Part shown: positions 39,129-48,783 of the stretch, one piece after another
Layout of the letters: each line of letters starts with the position of its first letter
Numbering within the stretch: position 1 is the first letter of the stretch
Source: Porphyridium purpureum
Taxonomy: Eukaryota; Rhodophyta; Bangiophyceae; Porphyridiales; Porphyridiaceae
Assembly: GCA_008690995.1 (NCBI GenBank)
Contig: VRMN01000011.1
Location: forward strand, 1-64,000
Length of the DNA: 64,000 nucleotides
Direction of reading: 5' to 3'
Made by a program: the position numbers and the translations under genes
Notes under the pieces: generated by a model
Told to the model about the DNA's origin: nothing
Database searches by the model: none
The model's input: only the letters and a program-made list of their open reading frames with translations

Positions 39129-39959
39129 CGCTTGCCACTCGCAACCAGACGAGCGCACCACTTGGCTCGCGCGCCGCTTTCCTTTCGTTGTGCGTGCGCT
39201 CCCGCACTTTGGCGCGAAAACGGGCGACTTTCCCAATTTTATGAAATATTGCCCTGAGAGTTGTTGTGAAGGCTTGAAGCACTACTTGTCACGTTGACCG
39301 TGGTGTGTTTCGTGGGCAGCGTGGAGCACCGGAAGATCACGCGGACCGCTGACTAGCTGCTTATCCCACCAGCTAGCTATCTGACTCACTGGCTCGTTTG
39401 TTTGGTCCTCCCTCTTTGTACGTGTTTTCTCTGAGCTCATGTGCATGCTCGTGACGGCACACGTCTGGGGCGACAAGCAAAGTGGAACTTGTGAACGTGC
39501 TCTTTCACGAGCCCGCGCCCCAGCTTAGCAAGTGACCTGGAGACTTTTTAGTCCAGTGATGTCGCTGACGAATCATCCACACACAGAGTGTGTCCATCCT
39601 GGTACGAATGTCGATGCTGTTGCTCATCTTGACACGTCTAAAACCCACGGCGAACGTCTTTCATGTGATGCACTGCAGCACGCGCATTCTCTAGTGTCTC
39701 CGAACCTTCACCCGTGATGGCACATGCTGCTTTGCGTTGGAAGCGGACCGCCAAGACCGTAGGCATGCAGAGGTCCGGCATGACGTAGCCCGCTACCAGC
39801 CACCCTGCGTTGACGCCGATCACGGAAAGTGATCACGCGCGGTCGTTTCATATAGAAAACCTGTGGAGGATAGAGAAAGGTTTGACGGCTCAGAGGGGAA
39901 GAGCGTGGGGCAAACCAAAGGAGTGCGCGAACAGGTGTGGATCGGAGCAATAGAATACA
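39129..39959. other. Divergent intergenic region, DNA ligase I / NDP kinase
   Basis: No gene or RNA is recognised in 830 bases. Short open frames here have no coding character. Confidence 0.4.
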
Positions 39960-40433
39960 ATGGGGCTGACTTTCATTGCGATCAAGCCGGACGGCGTGCA
40001 CCGTGGATTGGTGGGCGAGATCATCGCGCGTTTCGAGAAGCGTGGGCTCAAGCTCTGCGCGCTCAAGGTAGTAGTGCCAGAAAAGGCCATTGCCGAGAAG
40101 CACTACGAGGAGCACGCCGGCAAGCCCTTCTACCCGGGACTTGTGGATTACCTGTGCAGCGGCCCGATCGTGGCCATGGTGTGGTCTGGAAAGGACGTCG
40201 TGGCCGTCACGCGCAAGATGATCGGCGCAACCAAGCCGGCGCAGTCAGAGCCCGGCACGATCCGCGGCGACCTTGCGCTTGATATGGGCCGCAACGTCAT
40301 CCATGGAAGCGATAGCGACGATTCGGCGCAGCGCGAGATCAAGCTCTGGTTCAAGGAGGAGGAGGTCTGCTCGAAGTACGTCAAGGCTGACCGCATGTGG
40401 GTCTACGAAGTCACAGATGAGCACACACACTGA
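39960..40433 (+). CDS. NDK: Nucleoside diphosphate kinase
   Basis: The enzyme transfers the gamma phosphate of ATP to other NDPs through a phosphohistidine. The 157-residue protein has the complete fold: [20 protein letters not shown] at the N-terminus, [35 protein letters not shown], and the active site RNVIHGSDS with His115. It ends [11 protein letters not shown]. The length is typical of cytosolic NDK, and there is no presequence, so it is probably cytosolic. One intronless exon is enough. Confidence 0.97.
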   Translation: MGLTFIAIKPDGVHRGLVGEIIARFEKRGLKLCALKVVVPEKAIAEKHYEEHAGKPFYPGLVDYLCSGPIVAMVWSGKDVVAVTRKMIGATKPAQSEPGTIRGDLALDMGRNVIHGSDSDDSAQREIKLWFKEEEVCSKYVKADRMWVYEVTDEHTH

Positions 40434-41106
40434 ACACGGCGGCGACGCTTAGGTCGCTGATTTCAAAGCATTGAGTAGAAGCAGCAAAGATGCTGGGTCA
40501 CTTCCATGTCAGCTCAGGGGGCAGATGTTCATCGACACTGACGCACGGTGTGGATGCAAGGTAGGCACCTCACACCTCGCCGTTCTTCAGCTCGTGGCAC
40601 AGTCCATCTCAGTATAGCCAAAAAAATTAAAAATGAAGAATTTCAACGTTTCCAACTGTGACATGCCCTGTATCGGTCGTACAATAGCGACCGGAGAGTC
40701 TTATCAGACGCCCAGAATCACTCCTTCGTTTTACTGAGGCACCGAGAGCGTCCGCCAATTGCGACGAAGTGGTGAAGCTGTCGTCGTGCCGAAACTTCAA
40801 TACCCTACAACAGTATCGAGCGCTAAAGCACCGCACAGGAAGCCACCGAGAGGAACTTGCACACCCAGTAGGGTCCCATGTCAATCTGAGAGAAAATGCC
40901 TATCCCAGTTTCTCAAAGAGTGAGGCCCAGGAAGCCAAAGTAAAATATAGGCAAAGACGCAAAATCGCGTGATCAGCACCCGCAACCATATGCATGCACA
41001 CAAATCGTGGACCGAGACTTGCCGGATGCCGTCGACCTCGTGCTCTACAAGTCAAGAGGGATGCCTTCATTTCGCCCGATCCGACAAAGATAAACGCTCT
41101 GCCGTA
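40434..41106. other. Convergent 3' region, NDP kinase / PI4-kinase
   Basis: No gene is recognised in 670 bases, and no repeat or structured RNA could be supported. Confidence 0.4.
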
Positions 41107-43605
41107 CTATGCGTGAATTCCTTGCACTGTACTTTGGAACTGATCATACACTTTTGTCGTGAAGTTGTTGGCCGACTTGTCGATCAGCCGATTGAAGACG
41201 CGCTTCCTCTCCGCGGTCGACATCCCAGGTGATAACCGTTGCGACAGGCGACGCATAACATAATCTCGGCCACGCACAAAGCAGGGCATGGCTTCGTTTC
41301 CTTGCATGACCAAATCCACCAAGAGCATCAACGTGGTGCGGTACTTGCACACTGCCGCATATGCCTTGCAGCTCAATTTGCGAAATAGACGAAAGTATCC
41401 ACTTTTCTTACCACCCATTAAGTCGACCATTTCCAGCGTGAGCTTGAAAGGCGCGCGCTCAAACTCACGGTTGCCACCCGGCGAGTTGGAAAGCAGAAAG
41501 CCAAAGTCAATGTGCATAATGTGGCCCCGCGAATCCATCATAATATTGCCATTGTGTCGATCCTTGATTGCAAGCACGTAGCAGATCACAGAGTACGCCG
41601 CCATGGATTCCACAAAGTTCTTCACGGCGCGCTTGTATGCGGCCGAGTTCTTTCCGTATTTTCGTTTGAAGTAGTCTCGCAGCGTCGTGAAGTTGGGCGT
41701 GCTCTTCTTGATCGAATCGATCGACTTGGAATCCACCAGGCCCTCAATGAAGCCGGAATCGGATGAGGTCGCCATAATATCGTACGCGTTCATCCACACC
41801 GGGACTTTTTGTTGCTGGAAGATGCGCTGAAAGAACCGCAGCAGACGCGCCGCAAACATCTCCTGACGTAATTGATCGCGCGCCTTCACAATCACGCTGA
41901 TTAGGCGCCAATTTGGGTCATCCTTAAACGGCGAGCTCCTGCGTATCCTCTCCACCTTGTCGCTCCATGCCTCGCCAAAGCTTTCAATCACACTTTCTTC
42001 ACCCTCCGCCGCCGCAACGGGGTCCACATTATCCGCAGGTGCATCTGAGGTCGCAGTGTCTGTGCCCACGGCTGCACTTGTAGGACGTGCAGACGAGTCG
42101 ATCTCCGCACTTGGCTGTGCCGAATTGTGTTGAAGAAGCAGCGATGTTTTGTGGTCAAACGCGTCTTCGGACTGATTTGGCCGGAGCACCATGACGCTCG
42201 AATTCCCCTCTACCAAACCGCCACCGACATTCGCGGCGGAAACCGACTTGCCTAACTTGCTTTTGGTGCGGCGATGCGTCTTTCGCGACGCTGGCTCCGG
42301 GGCATCTTTCTCTGTCGTGGACGTTGGCAGCTGTTCGGAAATCTCCAACACCAGCATGAAAGGAACCCGCTCTTTTGTTGAAAACGTGAAGCACTCTTCC
42401 GGCACACATCTCAGCACACGGTGGGGGGCGTGGTGCGTCGGCATGAATGCAGAAACCGGAATATGTTTGTTCAGCTCCGTGAGCTCCGCGCGCAACGCTT
42501 GATTTCGCTGAGCCTTCTCCAGATTGAAAAGTTCAAACGAAATATCCGTCAAGCACTTTACAAAGTCGATCTCCGCGTGAAAGACAGTCCTGCGCTCGCG
42601 ACGCTGGTCAATCCACTGGATGATGCCTTCTTCTTGATCCTTGTCCAACCGGCCCAGATCGAGCTTGACATTCGTGAGCCCGTCACCCACGGTATCCAAG
42701 TTGAGCACGTCTCTGTGTTTGACTATCTTTCCATCTGTTGTCTCCGCAATTTCAAGCTCCGCTATACCCACAATATCGGACGGTGCGTTGTGCCGAGCAG
42801 AGTGTCGCTTCGACAAGTTTCCGCCGCCCGCCGCCACAGAATCAGGGGCGGCCGCTACTGTGCCTCGCTCATTACCAGGCGCGGAAGCCACCACGGTCGC
42901 CTTTCCGAACAGGGCGCCGGCTTCTTTGTTATTCATAACCACCGCTTCGACACCCAGAAGCAACTTCATCGTATGATGATGGGACGTGGCCGGCCCGAGA
43001 ACCAGTGACGATGATAGGTACCAAGATGCCCACAGCGCGAATTGAACCGAGCGAAAGCACTCAGAGTAGAGCCAGTTTTCGAGCTTCTCGACGAGTTGGG
43101 ACCGTTTTGCGTAGTTTTGTGTTGCATTAACGCCAGAATTCGCGGTATCGCCGAGGTTTTGCGACGTACTTGAGCTCTGTTTCATACCGTTTGCACTCGC
43201 GCTGTCGGAGAAACCGTACAGAAGGGTATTTACAACAAAAGGTAGCACAAAGCGCCTGATGGCGGGCTCTCTGGCCACGGCCTCCTCGACCCACGGCACG
43301 ACATCTGTATCTGCGAGCAGTCTGCCCAAAGTATGCGCGATCAGATCAGCCAGGCTCACCTGATCGGGCTGCATTTTTTCCGCCGGGGTATCTTCCAGCA
43401 CCTTTCGAATGCGAGCCTTAGTTTCCGGCAAGCCAAGCGCCGCGCCTTGTGTCATGGGGTAAAACTCGGCACCCTTGGAGCCCGCGTCTCCGGAAAAGTC
43501 GCGCGCTCCGTCATTTTCCTCGTCTGAACTCTGCACATCCAACGTAATCCCTTCCTCCTCCTGCGTCCGATCTTTCGGAAAGCATGCTTGAAACGGCGGA
43601 ATCAT
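41107..43605 (-). CDS. PI4KB: Phosphatidylinositol 4-kinase, type III beta (PIK1-like)
   Basis: This is an 832-residue lipid kinase that makes PI4P at the Golgi. The C-terminal 330 residues are the catalytic domain, preceded by SPFKDDPNWRLISVIVKARDQLRQE with the ATP-binding lysine. They include VPVWMNAYDIMATSSDSGFIEGLVDS, the catalytic loop AIKDRHNGNIMMD near residue 680, and HIDFGFLLSNSPGGN, the activation loop with the PI4K-specific SPGGN. ESFGEAWSDKVERIRRSSPF before the kinase marks the beta (PIK1) form rather than alpha. The N-terminal part (about 45-190) is a helical lipid-kinase-unique domain, and the middle has PVSAFMPTH and VLRCVPEECFTFSTKERVPFML, typical of the family. It is divergent from SPCS2. 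Confidence 0.95.
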   Translation of the reverse strand: MIPPFQACFPKDRTQEEEGITLDVQSSDEENDGARDFSGDAGSKGAEFYPMTQGAALGLPETKARIRKVLEDTPAEKMQPDQVSLADLIAHTLGRLLADTDVVPWVEEAVAREPAIRRFVLPFVVNTLLYGFSDSASANGMKQSSSTSQNLGDTANSGVNATQNYAKRSQLVEKLENWLYSECFRSVQFALWASWYLSSSLVLGPATSHHHTMKLLLGVEAVVMNNKEAGALFGKATVVASAPGNERGTVAAAPDSVAAGGGNLSKRHSARHNAPSDIVGIAELEIAETTDGKIVKHRDVLNLDTVGDGLTNVKLDLGRLDKDQEEGIIQWIDQRRERRTVFHAEIDFVKCLTDISFELFNLEKAQRNQALRAELTELNKHIPVSAFMPTHHAPHRVLRCVPEECFTFSTKERVPFMLVLEISEQLPTSTTEKDAPEPASRKTHRRTKSKLGKSVSAANVGGGLVEGNSSVMVLRPNQSEDAFDHKTSLLLQHNSAQPSAEIDSSARPTSAAVGTDTATSDAPADNVDPVAAAEGEESVIESFGEAWSDKVERIRRSSPFKDDPNWRLISVIVKARDQLRQEMFAARLLRFFQRIFQQQKVPVWMNAYDIMATSSDSGFIEGLVDSKSIDSIKKSTPNFTTLRDYFKRKYGKNSAAYKRAVKNFVESMAAYSVICYVLAIKDRHNGNIMMDSRGHIMHIDFGFLLSNSPGGNREFERAPFKLTLEMVDLMGGKKSGYFRLFRKLSCKAYAAVCKYRTTLMLLVDLVMQGNEAMPCFVRGRDYVMRRLSQRLSPGMSTAERKRVFNRLIDKSANNFTTKVYDQFQSTVQGIHA

Positions 43606-44209
43606 CGCACGAGTCTGCGCTCGCTCGCGGCGTCACCTTGCTCAAACTCGATCACGCGCTCCACGTCCCGGACCGCACGTGCCTCGCCCTGCATACCACC
43701 CACTTGTCCCACTCCACCACCCAACCCCGAATCTCTGCACGTGGTCGCACCGCAACCCCGTCGTCTCGCCTCTATTCCCCTCTTCTTCTTCCTCTACCTC
43801 GTGTCTCCACTGCTATCCCACGCCCACATCACTGCATGCCCAACTCATACCAACTGTTCTATTCACACCCTCTTTATGCACCAAATACCCCACTTCACCT
43901 CTTCACCACCTTTTTCGGTCCTTTTCCTTTTTCTGTTTCTCCCGCTTCAAACGTTGACACCAAAACACACACACACACACACCCAGCCCACTGACGTTCG
44001 TCTAACAAATCCGTGCGCGTTTATAGCAGCCGCCGTTTGTGTGGCTGAACCGAACTCTACCTCATCACTGTTCAGCGAGTACAGTTATGAGTACGGTTGG
44101 AAAGGAAGTTGGGGAGAGCAAACCCTGCGCGAAGCGTCAATGGGTGTGAGAGTGTGGCGTATGGGGGACGGAAGAGAAGCAGGGAGACCTGGTGGGCAGG
44201 GCTGTGGGT
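43606..44209. promoter_or_regulatory. Divergent promoter region, PI4-kinase / SPCS2
   Basis: The left half is C-rich with few G on the plus strand and includes a CA repeat at about 43966-43982. The last 120 bases are purine-rich on the SPCS2 coding strand. No gene is supported. Confidence 0.4.
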
Positions 44210-45001
44210 ATGGATAGAGCTGGGGTGATACGGAAGCGCGTCGTGGGGCGGATGAAAGAGCAGGAGGCGGCAGCGGCAGCGGCAGACGTGAGTGTGTTTG
44301 GAACGGCCTCGAGCGCGGCGAGAAAAGGGGACGTGCGTCGGAAGCAGGCGAGTAAGGGCGGCGCGACAGTCAGTCTTTTGGCAGAGTCGGGCTCGGCGAA
44401 GAGAGCAGATGAGGATGATGAGTTCGAGGGCTTGTCGGTAGGCACGCATGGGCTGTATGATGTGCATGAAGTCAAGGCAGTGATGGATGAGCGCGCCAAG
44501 CAGATCGTCGCGGAGGTGTTTGGGTACAAGGAGGAGGTCGCGCCCATTTACGCAAAGATGGCCGTGTCTGTGTTCTCGGTTGTGGCAGCCGCTTACGCGC
44601 AGCTCGTGGCGAACCCGTATGATGAGCGCAAGGCGGAAAACCTGGCTTGCATCGTTCTCTTCATTCTCTGTGCCGTGGTATGGTTTTTCATCGACCACTT
44701 TGTGCAATTCAAAGGCGCGTTCGTCGCGATCCCAGACCACAAGAAACTCGTGGTGCACAAACTGCCCAAACTTGCCATGAATTCGGTGCTGGAACAACCC
44801 GCCCCCATGTACGTTCTCACGGCAGATGTCGTGGCCAAAGGGCGCGTCGCCATGACCCAGCGCTTTGAAGTGGAGTACAACACTGTATTCTTCGAAAATG
44901 GTGATCTGTATGTCTCTGAGTTTGACTCAAAGTTCAAGGCATTCTTCGAATCGATGCAAAGCAAATGGGTCGAGCAAAGCAAGAGCGCAAGAATCAAATA
45001 G
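44210..45001 (+). CDS. SPCS2: Signal peptidase complex subunit 2 (SPC25)
   Basis: This is a 263-residue ER membrane protein, an accessory subunit of the signal peptidase that faces the cytosol and touches the Sec61 channel. The N-terminal 90 residues are low-complexity, Ala/Arg/Ser-rich and probably disordered. DVHEVKAVMDERAKQIV and GYKEEVAPIYAKMAVSVFSVVAAAYA then give the first membrane span. The second span is LACIVLFILCAVVWFFID. The C-terminal cytosolic domain (FEVEYNTVFFENGDLYVSEFD) is the conserved SPC25 part. The family is usually 190-230 residues, so the extra length is the N-terminal tail. ATG 44210 is the first in frame. The stop is 39 bases from the stop of the convergent CIA2 gene. 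Confidence 0.88.
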   Translation: MDRAGVIRKRVVGRMKEQEAAAAAADVSVFGTASSAARKGDVRRKQASKGGATVSLLAESGSAKRADEDDEFEGLSVGTHGLYDVHEVKAVMDERAKQIVAEVFGYKEEVAPIYAKMAVSVFSVVAAAYAQLVANPYDERKAENLACIVLFILCAVVWFFIDHFVQFKGAFVAIPDHKKLVVHKLPKLAMNSVLEQPAPMYVLTADVVAKGRVAMTQRFEVEYNTVFFENGDLYVSEFDSKFKAFFESMQSKWVEQSKSARIK

Positions 45002-45040
45002 CTAGGTTCACTTGTTCCTCCAAGTTTCTCGGAAGGAGAA

Positions 45041-45704
45041 CTAGTACAGTATACACTCTTCCACCATTTGGCGCAAGCGCGGGTTCTCGAGTGCCGCGGC
45101 CACCCGCTCCTTGTCATTGAGCTGCTTTGTGATGTCCCGATCTGTGGCGTGCGTGCCTTCGACCACCTTGATGTCCAGCTTGTAGTTGGGCGGTAGCACG
45201 TCGAGCTGCATAATCTTTGTGCGGATGCACAGCCCAATCAGCGATGCCAGCGAACAATGCGGCACCGTCGGTGTAAAGTAAACTTCCACCACACCATACG
45301 TGCGTTTCTGCGCCGCGTCGCTCTCGGTCACCTGGACGCTCTCCTCATCTACCACTGACAGCTCTTCCAGGGTGTGCGGATGTTCCGGGTCGCGGATGTC
45401 CCGAATCGTTTCTGCGAATCAAACACAACAAAAGACATCAAACCACTTGCGCAGGAAAATTTGGCGGGTCAGCTTCCATCTCGGCATAATACAGTAGGCA
45501 CCCCATCCGCGGCAGGCTGTGCAAGCCACCGGCACCTCTCCAGCTCCGTGTCAACGTACCATATATGTTCTCGGCCAGCGTCAGCGGCCGGCCTGGACTG
45601 TCCGTGTGGGAATTGACGTCCTGCCGCTCCACGCGGTCGCGCCTCTTGACGCTGGGATTTGGATTGTCAAGCACGGCAGTCGCGGGCATTGTTGCTGCGT
45701 CCAT
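45041..45704 (-). CDS. CIA2: Cytosolic iron-sulfur assembly factor CIA2/FAM96 (MIP18 family), two exons
   Basis: CIA2 delivers [4Fe-4S] clusters to nuclear and cytosolic targets together with CIA1 and MMS19. Exon 1 is 45704-45560 and exon 2 is 45411-45041. Joining them within one codon gives a 171-residue protein that reads through [16 protein letters not shown] and [11 protein letters not shown]. Next come [21 protein letters not shown], with the reactive Cys of the family, and [27 protein letters not shown]. All of these match FAM96B/MIP18. Exon 2 alone lacks an ATG, so splicing is needed. The initiator ATG at 45704-45702 overlaps the initiator ATG of the divergent prefoldin-like gene. The N-terminal [10 protein letters not shown] matches the LENANP part of relatives, supporting this start. 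Confidence 0.92.
45412..45559 (-). other. Spliceosomal intron in CIA2 (148 bases)
   Basis: On the coding strand it starts GTACGTTGACAC and ends GTTTGATTCGCAG, and it contains stops in the reading frame. Removing it restores the conserved protein exactly. Its first nine bases, GTACGTTGA, are the same as those of the intron at 48841. Confidence 0.9.
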
Positions 45705-46065
45705 GGCGCAGTTGTCCAAGCAGGTCGCGTTCCTAGTCAAACTCGAAGCGTTGCGCGAGTCGCTTGCGCTGGACAACGACCACGCGCGGCAGTTGGAATC
45801 ACGCTTCGAGGCGAACAACAGGGTCTTGAGCGGAGCTGCGCGCCAGCAAAACAACGCCGGAGCGACGTGGTTTTCCCTCGGCGGTGGCTCGTTTGTGTTC
45901 GCGGACCAGCGCGCACTCGGCGATCACCTACAGCGCGAACAAGACCAACTACGGCGCGAAATCACTACGCTCGAGCGAGCGATTTTAGCCAAGGAGCGCG
46001 AGCTGGCGCGGCTCGAGTTTGATTACCGTGCCGAAATTGCGGCGCTACGTGCGTCGTCCGAGTGA
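45703..46065 (+). CDS. Prefoldin-like protein, PDRG1 family
   Basis: This is a 120-residue, almost wholly helical protein of the prefoldin beta type: a first coiled-coil helix (FLVKLEALRESLALDNDHARQLESRFEANN), a short beta hairpin (ATWFSLGGGSFVFADQ), and a second helix. The second helix runs LGDHLQREQDQLRREI and then TTLERAILAKERELARLEF. The hairpin followed by a D/E-Q-D-x-L element resembles PDRG1, a subunit of the R2TP/prefoldin-like complex that assembles RNA polymerases and PIKKs. UXT or PFDN4 are alternatives. The ATG at 45703 shares two bases with the antisense ATG of CIA2, so its promoter must lie inside CIA2 or overlap it. The next gene starts 25 bases after this stop. Confidence 0.72.
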   Translation: MAQLSKQVAFLVKLEALRESLALDNDHARQLESRFEANNRVLSGAARQQNNAGATWFSLGGGSFVFADQRALGDHLQREQDQLRREITTLERAILAKERELARLEFDYRAEIAALRASSE

Positions 46066-46090
46066 GGAGAAAAATATTGCGAGAGCGGTG

Positions 46091-47002
46091 ATGGCAACAG
46101 TAGCAGCCATGAGCCGGTCTGTGCTCACTGCGCTAGCAGTCCTTCTTCTATTGGCGCGGTGCGTGCCCGCAAGCATACCAAGCCTGCCAGGTGTTCTGAC
46201 GGACGTGGCTCCCAATGTGGAACAGGCAGGCACTGCAATTAACGAGGCCTCCTTGAGTGCGTTTGAGCAGGCCAAACTGTTCCTGCACGTGCATGCGCGC
46301 GGAATGATTGGCGCGTGCATTCCTCTCGGCTTGGTCGTCATGTGTTATGGGTATTTTGTGCTGTACGCGGCCATCTTTCTGGTGGGATTCAGCGCTGGCG
46401 CATTTATAGTATACTTCGCTGTGCTGAGCCTAGTTGGAAGCGGCGCGGCAGCCGATGCGACCGGCTCAATCACGTGGGTGCCCTTCGTGGCTGCAATTCT
46501 GGGAGGCATTTGTAGCGGCCTGCTGGCTCTCTACCTCATCAAGTTCGGAGTCTTTCTGATTGGCGCGGCGTTGGGGGTCGTCGTGGCATTGGCCGCAGAC
46601 TCCATTTACGTGCTCATTCAGCCGAGTCGGCACGTGTACTTGCTCTACTTGGGCATGATCGTTTTGGCACTGCTGTTTGGCCTGTTGGCGCTCCGCGCGC
46701 AGGTGCAAATGATGATTCTGTTCACGGCATTCTTCGGCGCCTTTCTTGCCTTGTACGGCACAGGCTACTTTCTGGGCCACTTTCCGGCCTGGACGACCAT
46801 GAATGACTCGACGGTGCTGCGAGATCCCATCGCCGTGCTCTACTTGGTGCTGTATGTCGCGCTCGGCTCATTGGGCTGTGCGGTCCAGCTCCGCATTCTG
46901 AGTCGGAAAACGAATCGCTCGCGCGATGGCGGCGGCGATTTCATGCATGACGGTTCTGGTTATGGTAAGCTGCGGGTCATAATTGACGACGACGATGACT
47001 AG
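46091..47002 (+). CDS. TMEM198-like seven-span membrane protein (DUF4203)
   Basis: The 303-residue protein has a signal-peptide-like start (VLTALAVLLLLARCVPAS) and a luminal stretch. About seven hydrophobic segments follow, among them GMIGACIPLGLVVMCYGYFVL, WVPFVAAILGGICSGLLALYLI and VYLLYLGMIVLALLFGLLAL. The cytosolic tail ends in a run of acidic residues. This is the plan of TMEM198/DUF4203 proteins, which in animals scaffold Wnt receptor kinases. The role in algae is unknown. The GG-x-x-x-G patterns inside the helices are typical of the family. The ATG at 46091 lies 25 bases after the upstream stop, so the two genes may share a transcript. An ATG at 46112 is a possible second start. Confidence 0.78.
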   Translation: MATVAAMSRSVLTALAVLLLLARCVPASIPSLPGVLTDVAPNVEQAGTAINEASLSAFEQAKLFLHVHARGMIGACIPLGLVVMCYGYFVLYAAIFLVGFSAGAFIVYFAVLSLVGSGAAADATGSITWVPFVAAILGGICSGLLALYLIKFGVFLIGAALGVVVALAADSIYVLIQPSRHVYLLYLGMIVLALLFGLLALRAQVQMMILFTAFFGAFLALYGTGYFLGHFPAWTTMNDSTVLRDPIAVLYLVLYVALGSLGCAVQLRILSRKTNRSRDGGGDFMHDGSGYGKLRVIIDDDDD

Positions 47003-47197
47003 GTCGTCCACAAATGCTGACGGACTGCCGACCCGGCCGCGAGCCCACGCAGAAGATTCGTGTCCATCCGGGAGGGCCCTGAGGCTGAGTTCGTTTGAGC
47101 ATCTCGTACACGAGTGGATTTTCTGTGATTTTCGGTTTTATTTCTTAAAAAAACAGATGGTTCCGACTCGAGCAAATAGGAAGGGCCGTGAGTAGCA

Positions 47198-47716
47198 TCA
47201 GATCTGCTTCAGCTCGAAAACCTGCTCGCAGAGTGGGCAGCACGCTTGCTTTCCAGCCTCCACCAGGATCCACAGAATATCGTGATCGTGCGGCGCCTCG
47301 TCGCCCGTGCAGCCCACGATACGTGAGTCAAACGCGCTCTCCACGTACGTTGGTTCCTCTGTTGTGCCAAACGGGCCGACGATCATGTCATTGTGAGCAA
47401 ACATCTTTGGGTTCTCGATCTCCGCCTTCTCGAGACCCGCGGCTTGAGTCATGGAATCTGGCACTTGGCCCGGCGGCGTGGGCTTGATGTCATACAGCTT
47501 ATCGAGCTCGCTGCGATACGCGGCAGCATTTGTGTCGTGCGCGTCGCCGCCAAATGCGCGACGCGCCATCGTGGCCTCCCCGCCGCTTCCGGCCAACCGA
47601 CACACGTTCACGGACGCCCCCGAGGCCATCGCCGCCGCGAGCGCCGCATGCTGATGCTGCTGGTGGCTCAGCGCGACCTGCGCCCGCCGCGCAAAGCGCG
47701 CGTATCTCATCGCCAT
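47198..47716 (-). CDS. COX5B: Cytochrome c oxidase subunit 5B (zinc-binding)
   Basis: The 172-residue protein is a nuclear-encoded zinc subunit of mitochondrial complex IV on the matrix side. The C-terminal block shows the zinc site RIVGCTGDEAPHDHDILWI and then ACCPLCEQVFELKQI. GPFGTTEEPTYVESAFD before it matches the conserved GT-x-x-P-x-x-V-x-S motif. The N-terminus from ATG 47716 (MAMRYARFARRAQVALS) is a classical mitochondrial presequence, basic and Ser/Ala-rich. A GTG further upstream was rejected. It is divergent from the small YABBY/HMG-like gene across about 1.07 kb. Confidence 0.93.
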   Translation of the reverse strand: MAMRYARFARRAQVALSHQQHQHAALAAAMASGASVNVCRLAGSGGEATMARRAFGGDAHDTNAAAYRSELDKLYDIKPTPPGQVPDSMTQAAGLEKAEIENPKMFAHNDMIVGPFGTTEEPTYVESAFDSRIVGCTGDEAPHDHDILWILVEAGKQACCPLCEQVFELKQI

Positions 47717-48783
47717 TCTCACACGCGGGAAGCGCTCAGGGGAAACCGCTCGGGCACGGCCTGTACGAAGCACCACGCGGCTGCGAACACACGCCCACAC
47801 AACCCACGAGACGCCCTACCTTCCGCGCGGAGCCAAACCACCTGCGTCTTTCGGACCCGCCCCCTCTCCCCGCCACCCGCCTGCTTCCAATTCTTCCTCG
47901 TCCCGCTCACTGCGTCTATTCCCCCGTTCAATCCAACCACCCATGCCCGAACGCCCGCCTTTGCCCCATCACTTGCACACCCATTTTACCCGGCCTGCGG
48001 GGTGGGGGGGGTGCGGCAAGTTCCGCGTGTGGTTCAGTGCGGCACGCGCTCTATGTAAAACGACGCGCGGCGCTATAAACACACCCTGCCGCACCGCGCT
48101 GTGATTGCCCGGATCATCAAGCAGCACAGTACCCCGAACCCACCAACCAGCACGGAGCCGTCGCTGTACCCACAACCCATCACCCGAAGCAGGTGCGAGG
48201 ATGTACAGCTTCGCAGTACATCTGTGATGGCATAAACATGCGCCATTGCTCGATCTGATTCGTGGGGGGAGCGGAGCTGAGCGCGCGCAAAAGTGGGGCG
48301 AGAATCAGCCCCTGCGGCGGCTTGCAAAATCATAAAATGAATGCGTTTTGTCGGCTTGCACGCGGTTTGATAAGGAAACGAGTGTGTTTTTCGAGGCGGG
48401 TGGTGACGTTGGTGCTTTTTTTTCTTTTTCCATGTGTGGATAAGTGTGGGTTTTCTAGTAGTAGGCTTCGTAGTAGTAGTAGTAGTAGTACGAAGTTTGG
48501 GTGGACCGATAGACAGATAGAAGAACGAGGCGCGCGTGTATAAGAAGAAGCAAGTGCGGAACTAAGAAAAAGGAAAGACAAGGGCAAACTACACGACTAG
48601 CGTAAAGAGAAGAAGACGAAGACTGGAACGCGCAGAAAAGGAAAAGGAAAGGTTGGTTTGCTAGTAACGAACGTGTGGGAAAGTATCTGAGTGGACCTAG
48701 TAGTGCAGCACCGCTTGCGTGTGAGTCAGGTTGGCGGGAGGCGTGGAGAAGGAGGAGGGGTAAACCGGTAAGAAGCAGAAAGC
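47717..48783. promoter_or_regulatory. Divergent promoter region, COX5B / YABBY-HMG-like gene
   Basis: The region contains CTGTAC at about 48172-48177, a perfect inverted repeat GATGTAC / GTACATC at 48200-48222, and TAG trinucleotide repeats around 48461-48490. A purine-rich stretch from about 48540 to 48780 leads into the rightward gene. Open frames here are shadows or low complexity. Confidence 0.4.
48200..48222. promoter_or_regulatory. GTAC-core inverted repeat
   Basis: GATGTAC and GTACATC form a perfect seven-base inverted repeat around a nine-base spacer. It is a variant of the GTAC-core element seen at other promoters in this window. A dimeric binding site is plausible but unproven. Confidence 0.3.

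Noticed and set aside
45438-45854. Uninterrupted 138-codon leftward frame covering CIA2 exon 1
   Set aside because: Only 45704-45560 matches CIA2. The rest downstream is intron and the rest upstream is antisense to the prefoldin-like gene.
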